From NCBI GenBank assembly GCA_050257395.1, contig JBLMWU010000272.1, forward strand, positions 1 through 36,085: a stretch of DNA of 36,085 nucleotides. Reading direction: 5' to 3'. Numbering within the stretch: the first letter of the stretch is position 1; the number at the start of each line of letters is the position of its first letter. Made by a program: the position numbers and the translations under genes. Source of the stretch: JAIRTY01 sp050257395 (GTDB lineage: Bacteria; Actinomycetota; Actinomycetes; Streptosporangiales; Streptosporangiaceae). The notes under the pieces are model-generated. The model was not told the origin of the DNA. It did no database searches and was given only the letters and a program-made list of their open reading frames with translations. Below are positions 15,842 to 24,101 of the stretch, piece after piece.

Positions 15842-17548
15842 TCAGCAGGGGTTGTTTCTCAGGATCTGCCGGAAATCGTTGTACCGCCGGGTGAAGGTGG
15901 TCGGGCTGGTCGGGTAGACCAGCTTCAGCAGCGGCCCGAACTCAGCCTTGGAGTTGCCGCCGAAGTTGCTGATCGTGCCCGGGATGTTTCCGCCGCCCTC
16001 CTGCCAGGTGCAGGTCCCGTGCAGGATCGACCTGGTCGTCGAGAAGATGGGGTAGAAGCTCGCCCCGTTCGGCGGGTTGACGCAGCCGACGCCGGTGCTG
16101 CGGTTGCAGTTGTTGTTCGTGCTGAAGTTGGGGTCCTCGATCCGCGGCAGGTCAGCCTCGAACGCCACCTGGGAGAAGCGTTTCCCGCCGTTGAACGTCG
16201 GGCTGGTGAACGCGACCGGCTGCGGGGTGTTCGGGCTGGGCGCCCAGCCCGAGGCGGCGTACTCCGGCCCGTCGAAGTCACCGTCGGAGGCGATGCAGCC
16301 GCTGACCTTGACCAGCAGGCTCTGACTTGCGTCGAAGCAGCCGAAGTCGTCGCTGTCCGTGCCACTGGGGTCGGTGACGCCCGCCTGCGTGCAGTTGCCG
16401 TTCGCGTCCACGGCGTTGCAGAACTCGAAGTGCCCGATCTCGTCGGAGTAGGCGACGTTGTAGGAGTGCGCCGCCCACACCACCCGGGTGTCCGGGCTGG
16501 AGGTCGAGTACATCGGGTGCCAGGTGTACGGCGCCGAGTTGCACGGCTGCGTGACGCCCGGCTGGTCCGGCTGGTACAGGACCTGGGCGAAGCCGTTGCC
16601 CGCGCTGGCCGTCATGGAGCCGTCCTGGTGGGTGGTGGCGTCGTGCAGAACCACCTGGAACCCGGCCCGGGTGTCGTGCAGGCTCACCGAGATCAGGTCA
16701 CCGGGGTTCATGAACAGGTCCTGCTTCGGGTCCGGCGTGTAGGCGGCCGCGCTTGCCTTGGTCGGGTCAGGCGACGCCTGCGGCTTGCCGTTCTTCGTGA
16801 TGAACGCGAAGTTCACCGGCTCGATGCCCACGGACTTCAGGCAGGCCTGGTTGTTGGCCACGCCGGCCGAGTTCTCGTTGAGGCTGTCGATGGTCAGCGC
16901 GGCACACCACTGGTGCGCGTCACAGCTCACCCCGGCCGGCCAGGGCGACCAGCCCGGCGGGTAGAACTGCATCTCCATGAACGCCGCGCCGGTGTGCTTG
17001 CCGATGAACTTCGGTGAGGCCGGGTTGGTGCTCGCGAAGATGTTGGAGTTGGAGTCCGGCCGGCAGGACTTCATGTTGTACTCGGGGAACGACTGGGTGT
17101 CGCACATCGCCATGCCGAACCAGAACGCCGGGTGCTGCTGGAAGTTCCAGACTCCGCCGGTGCCGGCCTGATTGGGCTGGAGCGCGGGGTCGCGGGGCAG
17201 CCGCAGCAGGTAGTGGTTGTTGTTCCCGGAGCCGGCCTTGTTGCTGTAGAACAGCGCCGACGGCTCGTCGTGGCCGGTATACCAGTTCGTGTGGCCGGCC
17301 GAGGCGGTGTACCGGCCGTCGATGTCCGTGCAGAGCATGCTGGCGACGCCGCCGCAGTACACCGAGCCGCCAGGGTTCAGGAACTTCTTCTTCCAGGCCA
17401 GGTCATCCGGGCCGCCCGCGGTCCGTGCCCGCACCACCGCCTGGCCGGCCGGACGGGTTGTGCCAGCTAATGCGGGGGTGCCCGCGGCCGCCAGCAGCAG
17501 CACCGTGGCGGGGGCGGTTATCGCCCAGCGCCAATGCCGTCTCCCCAT
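15842..17548 (-). CDS. Secreted cysteine-rich protein of unknown function
   Basis: Family not recognised. The 568-residue product opens with a clear Sec signal peptide (MGRRHWRW..., hydrophobic core ATVLLLAAAG, cleavage after PALA). The mature part has 16 cysteines, the last being the C-terminal residue, which suggests up to eight disulfides. It is rich in Asn, Trp, Tyr, Phe and His, with blocks such as HTNWYTGHDEPSALFYSN, SLHDTRAGFQVVLHDATTH, and AAHSYNVAYSDEIGHFEFC. The His/Asp/Glu clusters might bind a metal or form a hydrolase site, but this is only inference. ATG 17548 is chosen for GGAGG just upstream and the well-formed signal; ATG 17575 adds 9 residues. By eye its codon third positions are slightly less G/C-rich than the neighbours. 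It is divergent from alr. Confidence 0.85.
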   Translation of the reverse strand: MGRRHWRWAITAPATVLLLAAAGTPALAGTTRPAGQAVVRARTAGGPDDLAWKKKFLNPGGSVYCGGVASMLCTDIDGRYTASAGHTNWYTGHDEPSALFYSNKAGSGNNNHYLLRLPRDPALQPNQAGTGGVWNFQQHPAFWFGMAMCDTQSFPEYNMKSCRPDSNSNIFASTNPASPKFIGKHTGAAFMEMQFYPPGWSPWPAGVSCDAHQWCAALTIDSLNENSAGVANNQACLKSVGIEPVNFAFITKNGKPQASPDPTKASAAAYTPDPKQDLFMNPGDLISVSLHDTRAGFQVVLHDATTHQDGSMTASAGNGFAQVLYQPDQPGVTQPCNSAPYTWHPMYSTSSPDTRVVWAAHSYNVAYSDEIGHFEFCNAVDANGNCTQAGVTDPSGTDSDDFGCFDASQSLLVKVSGCIASDGDFDGPEYAASGWAPSPNTPQPVAFTSPTFNGGKRFSQVAFEADLPRIEDPNFSTNNNCNRSTGVGCVNPPNGASFYPIFSTTRSILHGTCTWQEGGGNIPGTISNFGGNSKAEFGPLLKLVYPTSPTTFTRRYNDFRQILRNNPC

Positions 17549-17591
17549 GAGTCCTCCATGTCGTGCCAAGTCCAACTCTTGACCGGCCCCA

Positions 17592-17620
17592 AGTATGATC
17601 CCGGGCTGTCATTTTGCGAA
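17592..17620 (-). promoter_or_regulatory. Possible promoter of the secreted-protein gene
   Basis: On the minus strand TTCGCA, a 17-bp spacer and CATACT (17597-17592) give a weak match to -35/-10. It lies in the comparatively AT-rich divergent region between this gene and alr, about 44 nt before the ATG at 17548. Confidence 0.35.
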
Positions 17621-17752
17621 GAACTTTCTGTCTTTCGTACGGCGATCGATACCTTTTCCGGATCTATGGCTCGCCTTTTAGGGCAACCTGCGGCCCAGGC
17701 TGGGGGCGGCCATAATCGCGCCGGCGTCCCCAGGGCATCGCGGGTCACCTGG

Positions 17753-17758
17753 CACACT
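17753..17758 (+). promoter_or_regulatory. Possible leaderless-type -10 box for alr
   Basis: CACACT followed by 8 nt and the ATG at 17767, with no Shine-Dalgarno sequence. It matches TANNNT only at A2 and T6. Confidence 0.3.
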
Positions 17759-17766
17759 GGGGGGCC

Positions 17767-18960
17767 ATGGAGGGTCACGCTGAGGCCGTCATCGACCTCG
17801 ACGCCGTCGCCGGGAACGTGCGTGCGCTGCGCGAGCACACCCGGGGCTGCGGGGTCATGGCCGTGGTCAAGTCCGACGGCTACGGGCACGGGATGGTGCC
17901 GGCCGCCCGGGCCGCCCTGGCGGGCGGCGCGGACTGGCTCGGCGTGGTCCGCGCGGAGGAAGGGCTCGCCCTGCGCCGGGCCGGGCTGGCCGCGCCGGTG
18001 CTGTGCCTGATGTCGGCGCCGGACGCGCCGCACGACGACGCGATCGCGGCCGGCATCGACCTGTCCGCCAGCACCGAGGGCATGGTGTGGCAGGCCGCCG
18101 CGGCCGCGGAGCGCGCCGGGCGGCCCGCCAGCCTGCACCTCAAGGCCGACACCGGCATGTCACGCGGCGGCGCGACCGCGGCCGACTGGCCCGGGCTGGT
18201 GGCGGCCGCGCTGGCCGCCGAGGCGGCTGGCCAGGTCCGGATCACCGGCATCTGGTCGCACATGGCCTGCGCCGACATCCCCGGCCATCCCTCGATCGGC
18301 GCGCAGGTGGCCGCGTTCACCGAGGCGGTCGCGCTGGCCGAGCGGGCGGGCGCCCGGCCGCAGCTGCGGCACCTGGCCAACACCCCGGCCACCGTCACCC
18401 TGCCGGAGACCTGGTTCGACCTGGTCCGGCCCGGGGGCGGGATCTTCGGCCTGGCCACCCTGCCCGGCGGCGCGCCGGGCTGGCTGCGCCCGGCCATGAC
18501 CGTGCGGACCCAGCTGGTGCAGGTCAAGCGGGTGCCCGCGGGCACCGGGGTGTCCTACGGGCACCGCTACCACACCAGCGCGCCGGCCACCCTGGGGCTG
18601 GTCCCGCTGGGCTACGCGGAGGGCGTGCCGCGCGCCGCCACCAACGTGGCCGAGGTGCTGGCGGGCGGCCAGCGCCGGCGCATCGCCGGCACCGTGTGCA
18701 TGAACCAGTTCGTCCTCGATTTCCGTGATGATGAGGTAGCGGAAGGTGACGAGGTGGTCTTGTTTGGACCGGGTGATGCGGGGGAGCCAACGGCCCAGGA
18801 GTGGGCAGACGCTCTCGGCACTCTCTCCTACGACATCGTGACCAGGTTCGCAGCGCGGGTGCCTCGAAGCTACCGTGGAGTAGCATGTGAGGAAGGTCCC
18901 GTTCGGGCTGCAGTGGCGGCTGAGGCGCCTGGGACGGCCGTCACGGCCCCGCCCGCGTGA
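17767..18960 (+). CDS. alr: Alanine racemase
   Basis: PLP enzyme that interconverts L- and D-alanine, supplying D-Ala for peptidoglycan. The 397 residues carry the PLP lysine K35 in AVVKSDGYGHG, the N-terminal TIM-barrel, and the C-terminal domain with the catalytic tyrosine in GVSYGHRYHT. HLANTPAT and RPGGGIFGL are further family motifs. No ribosome binding site precedes the ATG; a weak -10 box 8 nt upstream suggests leaderless mRNA. An alpha/beta hydrolase and tsaE follow on the same strand, a gene order common in actinobacteria. Confidence 0.96.
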   Translation: MEGHAEAVIDLDAVAGNVRALREHTRGCGVMAVVKSDGYGHGMVPAARAALAGGADWLGVVRAEEGLALRRAGLAAPVLCLMSAPDAPHDDAIAAGIDLSASTEGMVWQAAAAAERAGRPASLHLKADTGMSRGGATAADWPGLVAAALAAEAAGQVRITGIWSHMACADIPGHPSIGAQVAAFTEAVALAERAGARPQLRHLANTPATVTLPETWFDLVRPGGGIFGLATLPGGAPGWLRPAMTVRTQLVQVKRVPAGTGVSYGHRYHTSAPATLGLVPLGYAEGVPRAATNVAEVLAGGQRRRIAGTVCMNQFVLDFRDDEVAEGDEVVLFGPGDAGEPTAQEWADALGTLSYDIVTRFAARVPRSYRGVACEEGPVRAAVAAEAPGTAVTAPPA

Positions 18961-19012
18961 GCATGGCAGCGCCCGGCCAGCGCCGGACGAGGATCGGGCA
19001 GGAGGTGGCTCG

Positions 19013-20101
19013 ATGGCGAGCTGGCGGCGGATCACCGGCGCGGCCGGGCTGGTCGCGGGTGCAGCCGCGGCCGGGGCCGGGGCGGTGGTGGCCGCCGAGC
19101 GGATCGCCGTGGGACGCCTGCGCGGCCAGCCGGACCCGGAGGCCGCCGAGCCGCTCGGGCAGCTGCGCGGCCGCCCGCTCACCGTGCTCGCCGAGGACGG
19201 GGTCCGGCTGCACGTCGAGGTGGACGGGCCGGAGGACGCCCCGCTGTCCATCGTCTTCTGCCACGGCTACACGCTGAACCAGGACTGCTGGCACTTCCAG
19301 CGCCGCGACCTCGCCGGGCACCGGCTGGTCTTCTGGGACCAGCGCGACCACGGCCGGTCGGGCCGGTCCGAGCGGGGCAGCGCCAGCGTCCGCCAGCTCG
19401 GCATGGACCTGCACACGGTGCTGGCGGCCGCCGTGCCGGGCAACCGCCCGGCCGTGCTGGTGGGCCACTCCATGGGCGGGATGACCATCATGGCGCTCGC
19501 CGACCAGCACCCCCGCCTGTTCGGCAGCAAGGTCGCGGGTGCCGTGCTCATCTCGACCGCCGCCCGCGGCCTGGACCACGGCAGCCCGTGGATGCCGGGC
19601 CCGCTGCGCCCGGTGCTGAGCCGGGCCCTGCCGGTGGCGCTCAGCGGCGCCGCCAAGGGCCGCCGCGCGGTGCTGGTCGAGCAGAGCCGCCGGGTCTCCG
19701 GCGACCTGGCGTTCCTGGGCACCCGCTACATCGGGTTCGGCGACAGCGAGGTCAGCCCGGCGGTCGTCGCCTTCCTGGAGCGGATGATCCGCGACACCCC
19801 GATCGAGGTGGTGTCCCAGTTCGGCCGGGCGCTGCTGGAGTGCGACATGCGGGCCGCGCTGCCGGTACTGGGCCGGGTGCCGGTGACCGTCATGGTGGGC
19901 GACAAGGACCGGCTGATCGCCCCGAAGCTGGGCCTGGAGGTCGCCACCCGGATTCCCGGCTCGCAGCTCGTGTGGGTGCCCGGGGCCGGCCACGCCCTCA
20001 TCCTGGAACGCCCCGCGCTCGTGAACCAGGCGATCTCCGCCGTGATGGAGCGGACCGGCCGGGCGGGCGGCGGCGACGTGTCCAGGCGCCAGGCCGGCTG
20101 A
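19013..20101 (+). CDS. Alpha/beta hydrolase, membrane-anchored or secreted
   Basis: A 362-residue alpha/beta-fold hydrolase. The nucleophile elbow VGHSMGGM places Ser153; the acid is Asp299 in VGDKDRLI and the base His327 in PGAGHALI. The oxyanion region is FCHGYTLNQDCWHF. The N-terminus (GAAGLVAGAAAAGAGAVVAAE, about 9-29) is a hydrophobic segment after MASWRR and could be a signal peptide or an anchor, so the enzyme may work at or outside the membrane. The substrate is unknown. ATG 19013 is chosen for AGGAGG at 19000-19005, 7 nt upstream. It lies 52 nt after alr and is probably in the same operon. Confidence 0.9.
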   Translation: MASWRRITGAAGLVAGAAAAGAGAVVAAERIAVGRLRGQPDPEAAEPLGQLRGRPLTVLAEDGVRLHVEVDGPEDAPLSIVFCHGYTLNQDCWHFQRRDLAGHRLVFWDQRDHGRSGRSERGSASVRQLGMDLHTVLAAAVPGNRPAVLVGHSMGGMTIMALADQHPRLFGSKVAGAVLISTAARGLDHGSPWMPGPLRPVLSRALPVALSGAAKGRRAVLVEQSRRVSGDLAFLGTRYIGFGDSEVSPAVVAFLERMIRDTPIEVVSQFGRALLECDMRAALPVLGRVPVTVMVGDKDRLIAPKLGLEVATRIPGSQLVWVPGAGHALILERPALVNQAISAVMERTGRAGGGDVSRRQAG

Positions 20102-20138
20102 CCCGCGCAGGCTGCGCCCCGGACCTTTCGTTCCCCCT

Positions 20139-20144
20139 GATAAT
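20139..20144 (+). promoter_or_regulatory. Possible -10 element upstream of tsaE
   Basis: TGATAAT (GATAAT 20139-20144, 5 of 6 to consensus, with a T just before it) in an otherwise GC-rich gap. No good -35. Transcription from about 20151 would precede the tsaE ribosome binding site at 20173. Confidence 0.35.
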
Positions 20145-20184
20145 GGAGCCCGGGCAGCGCGGACTCAGGCACGGAGGGCAGCCG

Positions 20185-20724
20185 GTGGGCATGCGGGCGG
20201 AGGTCCGGGTGGAGACGGCCGCGGCCATGCGGGACCTGGGGCGCCGGCTCGCCGGGGTGCTGCGGGCCGGGGACCTGGTGCTGCTCGCCGGGCCGCTGGG
20301 AGCGGGCAAGACCACCCTGGTCCAGGGCATCGGGGAAGGGCTCCGGGTGCGCGGCCCGGTCACCTCGCCCACCTTCGTGATCGCGCGGGTGCACCCGGCG
20401 CTGGCTGGCGGGCCGGCCCTGGTGCACGCGGACGCGTACCGGCTGGCCAGCCCGGCCGAGGTGGACGATCTGGACCTGGACGCCAGCCTCGGCGACTCGG
20501 TGACCGTGGTGGAGTGGGGCGGCGGGCTGGCCGAGGGGCTGGCCGCTGACCGGCTGGAGATCACCATCGACCGGCCGCCGGCCCGGCCCGCCGGGAGCCC
20601 GGATGCGGGCCCGGATGAGGCGGACGAGCCGCGGACGGTGCGGGTCACCGGCACCGGGCAGCGCTGGGAATCGGCCGCGGATTCGGCCGGTATGGCCGTG
20701 CGGGGCGGTGCTGAGGGCCTATAG
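20185..20724 (+). CDS. tsaE: tRNA t6A biosynthesis ATPase TsaE
   Basis: TsaE is the ATPase that works with TsaB-TsaD to make threonylcarbamoyl-adenosine at position 37 of ANN-decoding tRNAs. The 179-residue product has the Walker A motif GPLGAGKTT with Lys42, SPTFVIARVHP, HADAYRL, and VEWGGG. The C-terminal 45 residues are Pro/Asp-rich and variable. GTG 20185 follows GGAGGG (20173-20178) by 6 nt; ATG 20191 (two residues shorter) and ATG 20143 (14 longer) are alternatives. tsaB and tsaD lie in the same block. Confidence 0.93.
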   Translation: MGMRAEVRVETAAAMRDLGRRLAGVLRAGDLVLLAGPLGAGKTTLVQGIGEGLRVRGPVTSPTFVIARVHPALAGGPALVHADAYRLASPAEVDDLDLDASLGDSVTVVEWGGGLAEGLAADRLEITIDRPPARPAGSPDAGPDEADEPRTVRVTGTGQRWESAADSAGMAVRGGAEGL

Positions 20725-20725
20725 T
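20720..20725 (+). promoter_or_regulatory. Possible -10 box (TATAGT) at the tsaE stop
   Basis: TATAGT matches the consensus at 5 of 6 positions and overlaps the tsaE stop codon. No -35 is seen. It would give the next gene a leader of about 90 nt. Confidence 0.35.
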
Positions 20726-20823
20726 TCCGGACTGACCATCCCTGCCTGGGCTGTCTCCGTGGCAGCCATGATCGCCAGGCGCGGGTGATTGCGCCGGCTC
20801 GATCCCTTCCCCGGAGGCGCACC

Positions 20824-21747
20824 GTGACTTACCAGGGGCCCCCGTCCCCCAAGTCAGGCAAGACGTCCGCTCCCAGCCGCCCGCGCCAGTGGTCGGACGA
20901 CGACACTGACAGCGACCTGCCGCCCTGGGCGGGACCCGGGGTCAAGCCCCGGATGGCCGACTCCGGCCAGTCCCGCCGCTCCCGGCACGCCGCCCAGCCA
21001 GCGCCGGAGGACGGCGACGGCCCGGTGCCCGGCGTGCGGCGGCGGCTGGCGCAGGCCCGGGCCAAGCGGGCGCGGCGCACCAGGTACCTGCTGGCGGCGG
21101 CCGCGCTGGTGATCGTCGCGGCCGGGGTGTACGAGGTGCCGAAGCTGCTGGCGCACCCGGCGCCGGACAACTCGATGGGGAACCTGGTCACCACGTTCCA
21201 GCCGGGCGAGACCCGGACCGTGCCGGACGCGTGCAAGGCGGTCAGCGCGGCCACGCTGAGCCAGTACCTGCCGGGCACCCGGCACACCGTGGTGCCGCAC
21301 TCGCTGGACGGCCGCGCGCAGAGCATGTGCGACTGGACCGTGGACGCGCCGCCCAGGTACCGGCTGCTGGACGTCACCGTGCAGGCCTACTCGCCGAGCG
21401 GCCTGGCCAGCGGCAACGGCAGCGCCACCAGGGCGGCCGTGGACGCCTACCAGCAGGCCATGCAGCAGAAGGCGAACCCGGCCAAGGCCAGCCACCAGCC
21501 GAAGGCGGCGATCAGCGCGCTGCCCGGCCTCGGCAGCGCCGCGTTCTCCGCGCTGCAGGTGCCCAGGGCGGGCGGTGACACCACCGACCTGGTCACGGTC
21601 GTCGCCCGGGAACGCAACGTGCTGGTCACGGTGGTGTTCGACGGGCTCGCCCACTCCCCGGGCGGCAAGTACGGGCCGGTGTCCGTGCCGCAGCTGCAGG
21701 CCGGCGCGGTCGCGGCGGCCCGGGACGTCCTGGCCAGCGTGCACTGA
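20824..21747 (+). CDS. Membrane-anchored protein of unknown function, DUF3558-like architecture
   Basis: Not firmly recognised. The 307 residues consist of a polar, Pro/Arg/Ser-rich cytoplasmic part (1-85), one membrane helix (about 88-104, YLLAAAALVIVAAGVYEV) after a basic stretch KRARRTR, and an external domain with two cysteines (PDAC, SMCDW) and the pattern PDACKAVSAATLSQYLPG. That layout resembles DUF3558-type actinobacterial proteins, but the match is by eye only. GTG 20824 is chosen for GGAGG (20813-20817). It lies between tsaE and tsaB. Its plan (disordered cytoplasmic arm, helix, small two-Cys domain) recalls the C-terminal part of the 1029-residue protein at 4347-7436. Confidence 0.8.
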   Translation: MTYQGPPSPKSGKTSAPSRPRQWSDDDTDSDLPPWAGPGVKPRMADSGQSRRSRHAAQPAPEDGDGPVPGVRRRLAQARAKRARRTRYLLAAAALVIVAAGVYEVPKLLAHPAPDNSMGNLVTTFQPGETRTVPDACKAVSAATLSQYLPGTRHTVVPHSLDGRAQSMCDWTVDAPPRYRLLDVTVQAYSPSGLASGNGSATRAAVDAYQQAMQQKANPAKASHQPKAAISALPGLGSAAFSALQVPRAGGDTTDLVTVVARERNVLVTVVFDGLAHSPGGKYGPVSVPQLQAGAVAAARDVLASVH

Positions 21748-21894
21748 CCTTTTTCCGGGCCCTCGCTCACCTCCGGGCCGCTGGAGCCCGCCGTCTTCCC
21801 TCCTCGCTCCGGCTCCTTCGCCGCCTCGCTCGTCAGTCCAGACGGCGGCGCGGCCCTTCGGCTCGCTCGGGCCGGGGCGCCCCGTCCCGGACAT
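21748..21894 (+). other. Pyrimidine-rich gap with four CTCGCT repeats
   Basis: CTCGCT occurs at 21762, 21803, 21825 and 21862, mostly as (C)CTCGCTC in a strand-biased C/T-rich stretch. A run of T (CCTTTTTCC, about 21749-21757) follows the upstream stop. GGCCC at about 21852 and GGGCC at about 21869 could pair. Role unknown; possibly a terminator for the preceding gene. Confidence 0.3.
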
Positions 21895-21900
21895 TAAGCT
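21895..21900 (+). promoter_or_regulatory. Leaderless-type -10 box for tsaB
   Basis: TAAGCT followed by 8 nt and the GTG at 21909. No ribosome binding site precedes that GTG, so tsaB-rimI-tsaD probably start as a leaderless transcript here. Confidence 0.5.
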
Positions 21901-21908
21901 GGGCAACC

Positions 21909-22562
21909 GTGCTGCTGCTTGCCTTCGACACCGCGACCCCGGCGGTCACCGTGGCCCTGTGGGGTGACGGCCGGGTGCTGGCCGGCCAGACCACAGTGGA
22001 CGCCCGGCGGCAGGGTGAGCTGCTGACGGCCGCGGTCGCCGGGGTGCTGGCGGAGGCGGGCGCGGACCGCCGCGACCTCACCGCGGTGGCGGCCGGCGCC
22101 GGGCCCGGCCCCTACACCGGGCTGCGGGCCGGCCTGGTCACCGCCCGGGTGCTCGCCGCGGTGCTGGGCATCCCCGCCTATGGCCTGTGCACGCTCGACG
22201 TGATCGCCCGCGATGCCGCGCCAGCGGCCGCCGGCCGGGAGTTCCTGGTCGCCACCGACGCCCGGCGGCGGGAGGTCTACTGGGCCCGCTACTCGCCCGC
22301 AGGCCTGCGGCTGGCCGGGCCCGCGGTGGCCGGGCCGGCCACACTGGGCCGGGAGCTGCCGGTGGCCGGGGCGGCCGCGGAGCTGTACCCGGAGCTGCTG
22401 GGCGAGCCGCTGCCGCCGCGCTACCCGGCCGCCGCCACGCTGGCCGCGCTGGCCGCGGAGCGGCTCGCCGCGGGGGAGCCGCTGCCGCCGCCGGAGCCGC
22501 TGTACCTGCGTCGGCCCGACGCCCGCGAGCCCGGCCCGCCGAAGCGGGTGACCCCGGCATGA
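21909..22562 (+). CDS. tsaB: tRNA t6A biosynthesis protein TsaB
   Basis: TsaB is the catalytically silent partner that dimerises with TsaD for t6A synthesis. The 217-residue product opens with LLLAFDTATPAVTVALWG and contains AAGAGPGPYTGLRAGLVTARVLA, both diagnostic. The GTG start is fixed by the family N-terminus, with a -10 box rather than a ribosome binding site before it. Its stop overlaps the rimI start (ATGA), so translation is coupled. Confidence 0.95.
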   Translation: MLLLAFDTATPAVTVALWGDGRVLAGQTTVDARRQGELLTAAVAGVLAEAGADRRDLTAVAAGAGPGPYTGLRAGLVTARVLAAVLGIPAYGLCTLDVIARDAAPAAAGREFLVATDARRREVYWARYSPAGLRLAGPAVAGPATLGRELPVAGAAAELYPELLGEPLPPRYPAAATLAALAAERLAAGEPLPPPEPLYLRRPDAREPGPPKRVTPA

Positions 22563-23041
22563 CGGCGGCGCTGCGGCCGATGACCAGTGCCGACCTGCCG
22601 GCCGTGGTCGCGCTGGAGCACGAGCTGTTCGGCGAGGAGGCCTGGTCCCGGCAGATGCTCGCCAGCGAGCTGGGTGAGCTGCCCGACCGGTACTACCTGG
22701 TGGCCGAGGACGGCGGCGCGGTGGCCGGGTACGCGGGCCTGTTCGCCCCCGGCGGCGGCCAGGCCGACGTGCTGACCATCGCCGTGGCCGGGCAGCGGTG
22801 GGGCCAGGGGATCGGCTCGCTGCTGCTGGACGCGCTGCTCACCGAGGCGGCCCGGCGCGGCTGCCCGGAGGTGTTCCTGGAGGTGCGGGTGGACAACGAC
22901 CGGGCGCAGCAGCTCTACCTGCGCCGCGGCTTCACCCGGATCGGCGTGCGCCGCGGCTACTACCAGCCCTCCGGGACCGACGCCGTGGTGATGCGGCGCA
23001 GCCTGAGCGAGTCGGCGCCGAGCGGGGGCCAGCGAGTATGA
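22559..23041 (+). CDS. rimI: Ribosomal-protein-alanine N-acetyltransferase RimI (GNAT family)
   Basis: A 160-residue GNAT acetyltransferase; RimI acetylates the N-terminal alanine of S18 and, in some species, other proteins. Motif A (QRWGQGIGSLLL, residues 79-90) binds acetyl-CoA, and VRVDNDRAQQLYLRRGFTRIGVRRGYY is the typical C-terminal half. The start overlaps the tsaB stop and the stop overlaps the tsaD start (both ATGA), so the three are one coupled unit. RimI between tsaB and tsaD is a conserved arrangement. Substrate assignment rests on family and context. Confidence 0.92.
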   Translation: MTAALRPMTSADLPAVVALEHELFGEEAWSRQMLASELGELPDRYYLVAEDGGAVAGYAGLFAPGGGQADVLTIAVAGQRWGQGIGSLLLDALLTEAARRGCPEVFLEVRVDNDRAQQLYLRRGFTRIGVRRGYYQPSGTDAVVMRRSLSESAPSGGQRV

Positions 23042-24069
23042 CGGGGCCGCTGGTACTGGGGATCGAGACGTCCTGCGACGAGACCGGGGCGGGGCTGGTC
23101 CGCGGGCGGGAGCTGCTCGCGGACGCGGTGGCGTCCAGCGTGGCCGAGCACGCCCGGTTCGGCGGGGTGGTGCCCGAGGTGGCCAGCCGGGCGCACCTGG
23201 AGGCGATGGTGCCCGCGGTCGACCGGGCGCTGGCCACCGCCGGGGTGCGGGCGGGGCAGGTGGACGCCATCGCGGTGACCGCCGGGCCCGGGCTGGCCGG
23301 CGCGCTGCTGGTCGGGGTGTGCGCCGCCAAGGCCTACGCGCTCGCGCTCGGCAAGCCGCTGTACGCGGTGAACCACCTGGCCGCGCACATCGCCGTGGAC
23401 CAGCTGGAGCATGGGCCGCTGCCGCAGCCCGCGGTGGCGCTGCTGGTGTCGGGCGGGCACTCGTCGCTGCTGCTGGTCAGCGACGTGACCGAGAAGGTGC
23501 TGCCGCTCGGCGCCACCATCGACGACGCGGCCGGGGAGGCCTACGACAAGGTGGCCCGGGTGCTCGGGCTGCCGTTCCCGGGCGGGCCGCCGATCGACAA
23601 GGCGGCCCGGGACGGGGACCCGGCGGCCATCGCGTTCCCGCGCGGGAAGTACCGCGACGCCACGTTCGACTTCTCGTTCTCGGGCCTGAAGACGGCGGTG
23701 GCCCGCTGGGTGGAGGCGCGGGAGGCGGCCGGGGAGCCGGTGCCGGTGGCCGACGTGGCGGCCTCGTTCCAGGAGGCCGTGGCCGACGTGCTCACCCGCA
23801 AGGCGGTGGCCGCGTGCCGGGCGCACGGGGTGGACCACCTGGTGATCGGCGGCGGGGTGGCGGCGAACTCGCGGCTGCGGGCGCTCGCGGCGCAGCGGTG
23901 CGAGGCGGCCGGGATCCGGCTGCGGGTGCCCCGGCCGGGCCTGTGCACCGACAACGGGGCGATGGTGGCGGCGCTGGGCGCCGAGCTGGCCGCCCGCGGG
24001 GCGCCGTCCTCGCCGCTGGATTTCCCGGCCGACTCCTCGCTGCCGGTGACCAGCGTGCTGCTCGGCTGA
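23038..24069 (+). CDS. tsaD: tRNA N6-adenosine threonylcarbamoyltransferase TsaD
   Basis: TsaD transfers the threonylcarbamoyl group from its AMP ester to A37 of tRNA. The 343-residue ASKHA-fold protein begins VLGIETSCDETGAGLV; the metal-binding histidines are H113 and H117 in VNHLAAH, followed by LLVSGGHSSLLLV and the C-terminal CTDNGAMVA. The ATG overlaps the rimI stop. It ends 32 nt before the convergent methyltransferase gene. Confidence 0.96.
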   Translation: MTGPLVLGIETSCDETGAGLVRGRELLADAVASSVAEHARFGGVVPEVASRAHLEAMVPAVDRALATAGVRAGQVDAIAVTAGPGLAGALLVGVCAAKAYALALGKPLYAVNHLAAHIAVDQLEHGPLPQPAVALLVSGGHSSLLLVSDVTEKVLPLGATIDDAAGEAYDKVARVLGLPFPGGPPIDKAARDGDPAAIAFPRGKYRDATFDFSFSGLKTAVARWVEAREAAGEPVPVADVAASFQEAVADVLTRKAVAACRAHGVDHLVIGGGVAANSRLRALAAQRCEAAGIRLRVPRPGLCTDNGAMVAALGAELAARGAPSSPLDFPADSSLPVTSVLLG

Positions 24070-24101
24070 TGCCTGGGCCCCGCGGCCACGGTCCGCGCCG
24101 G

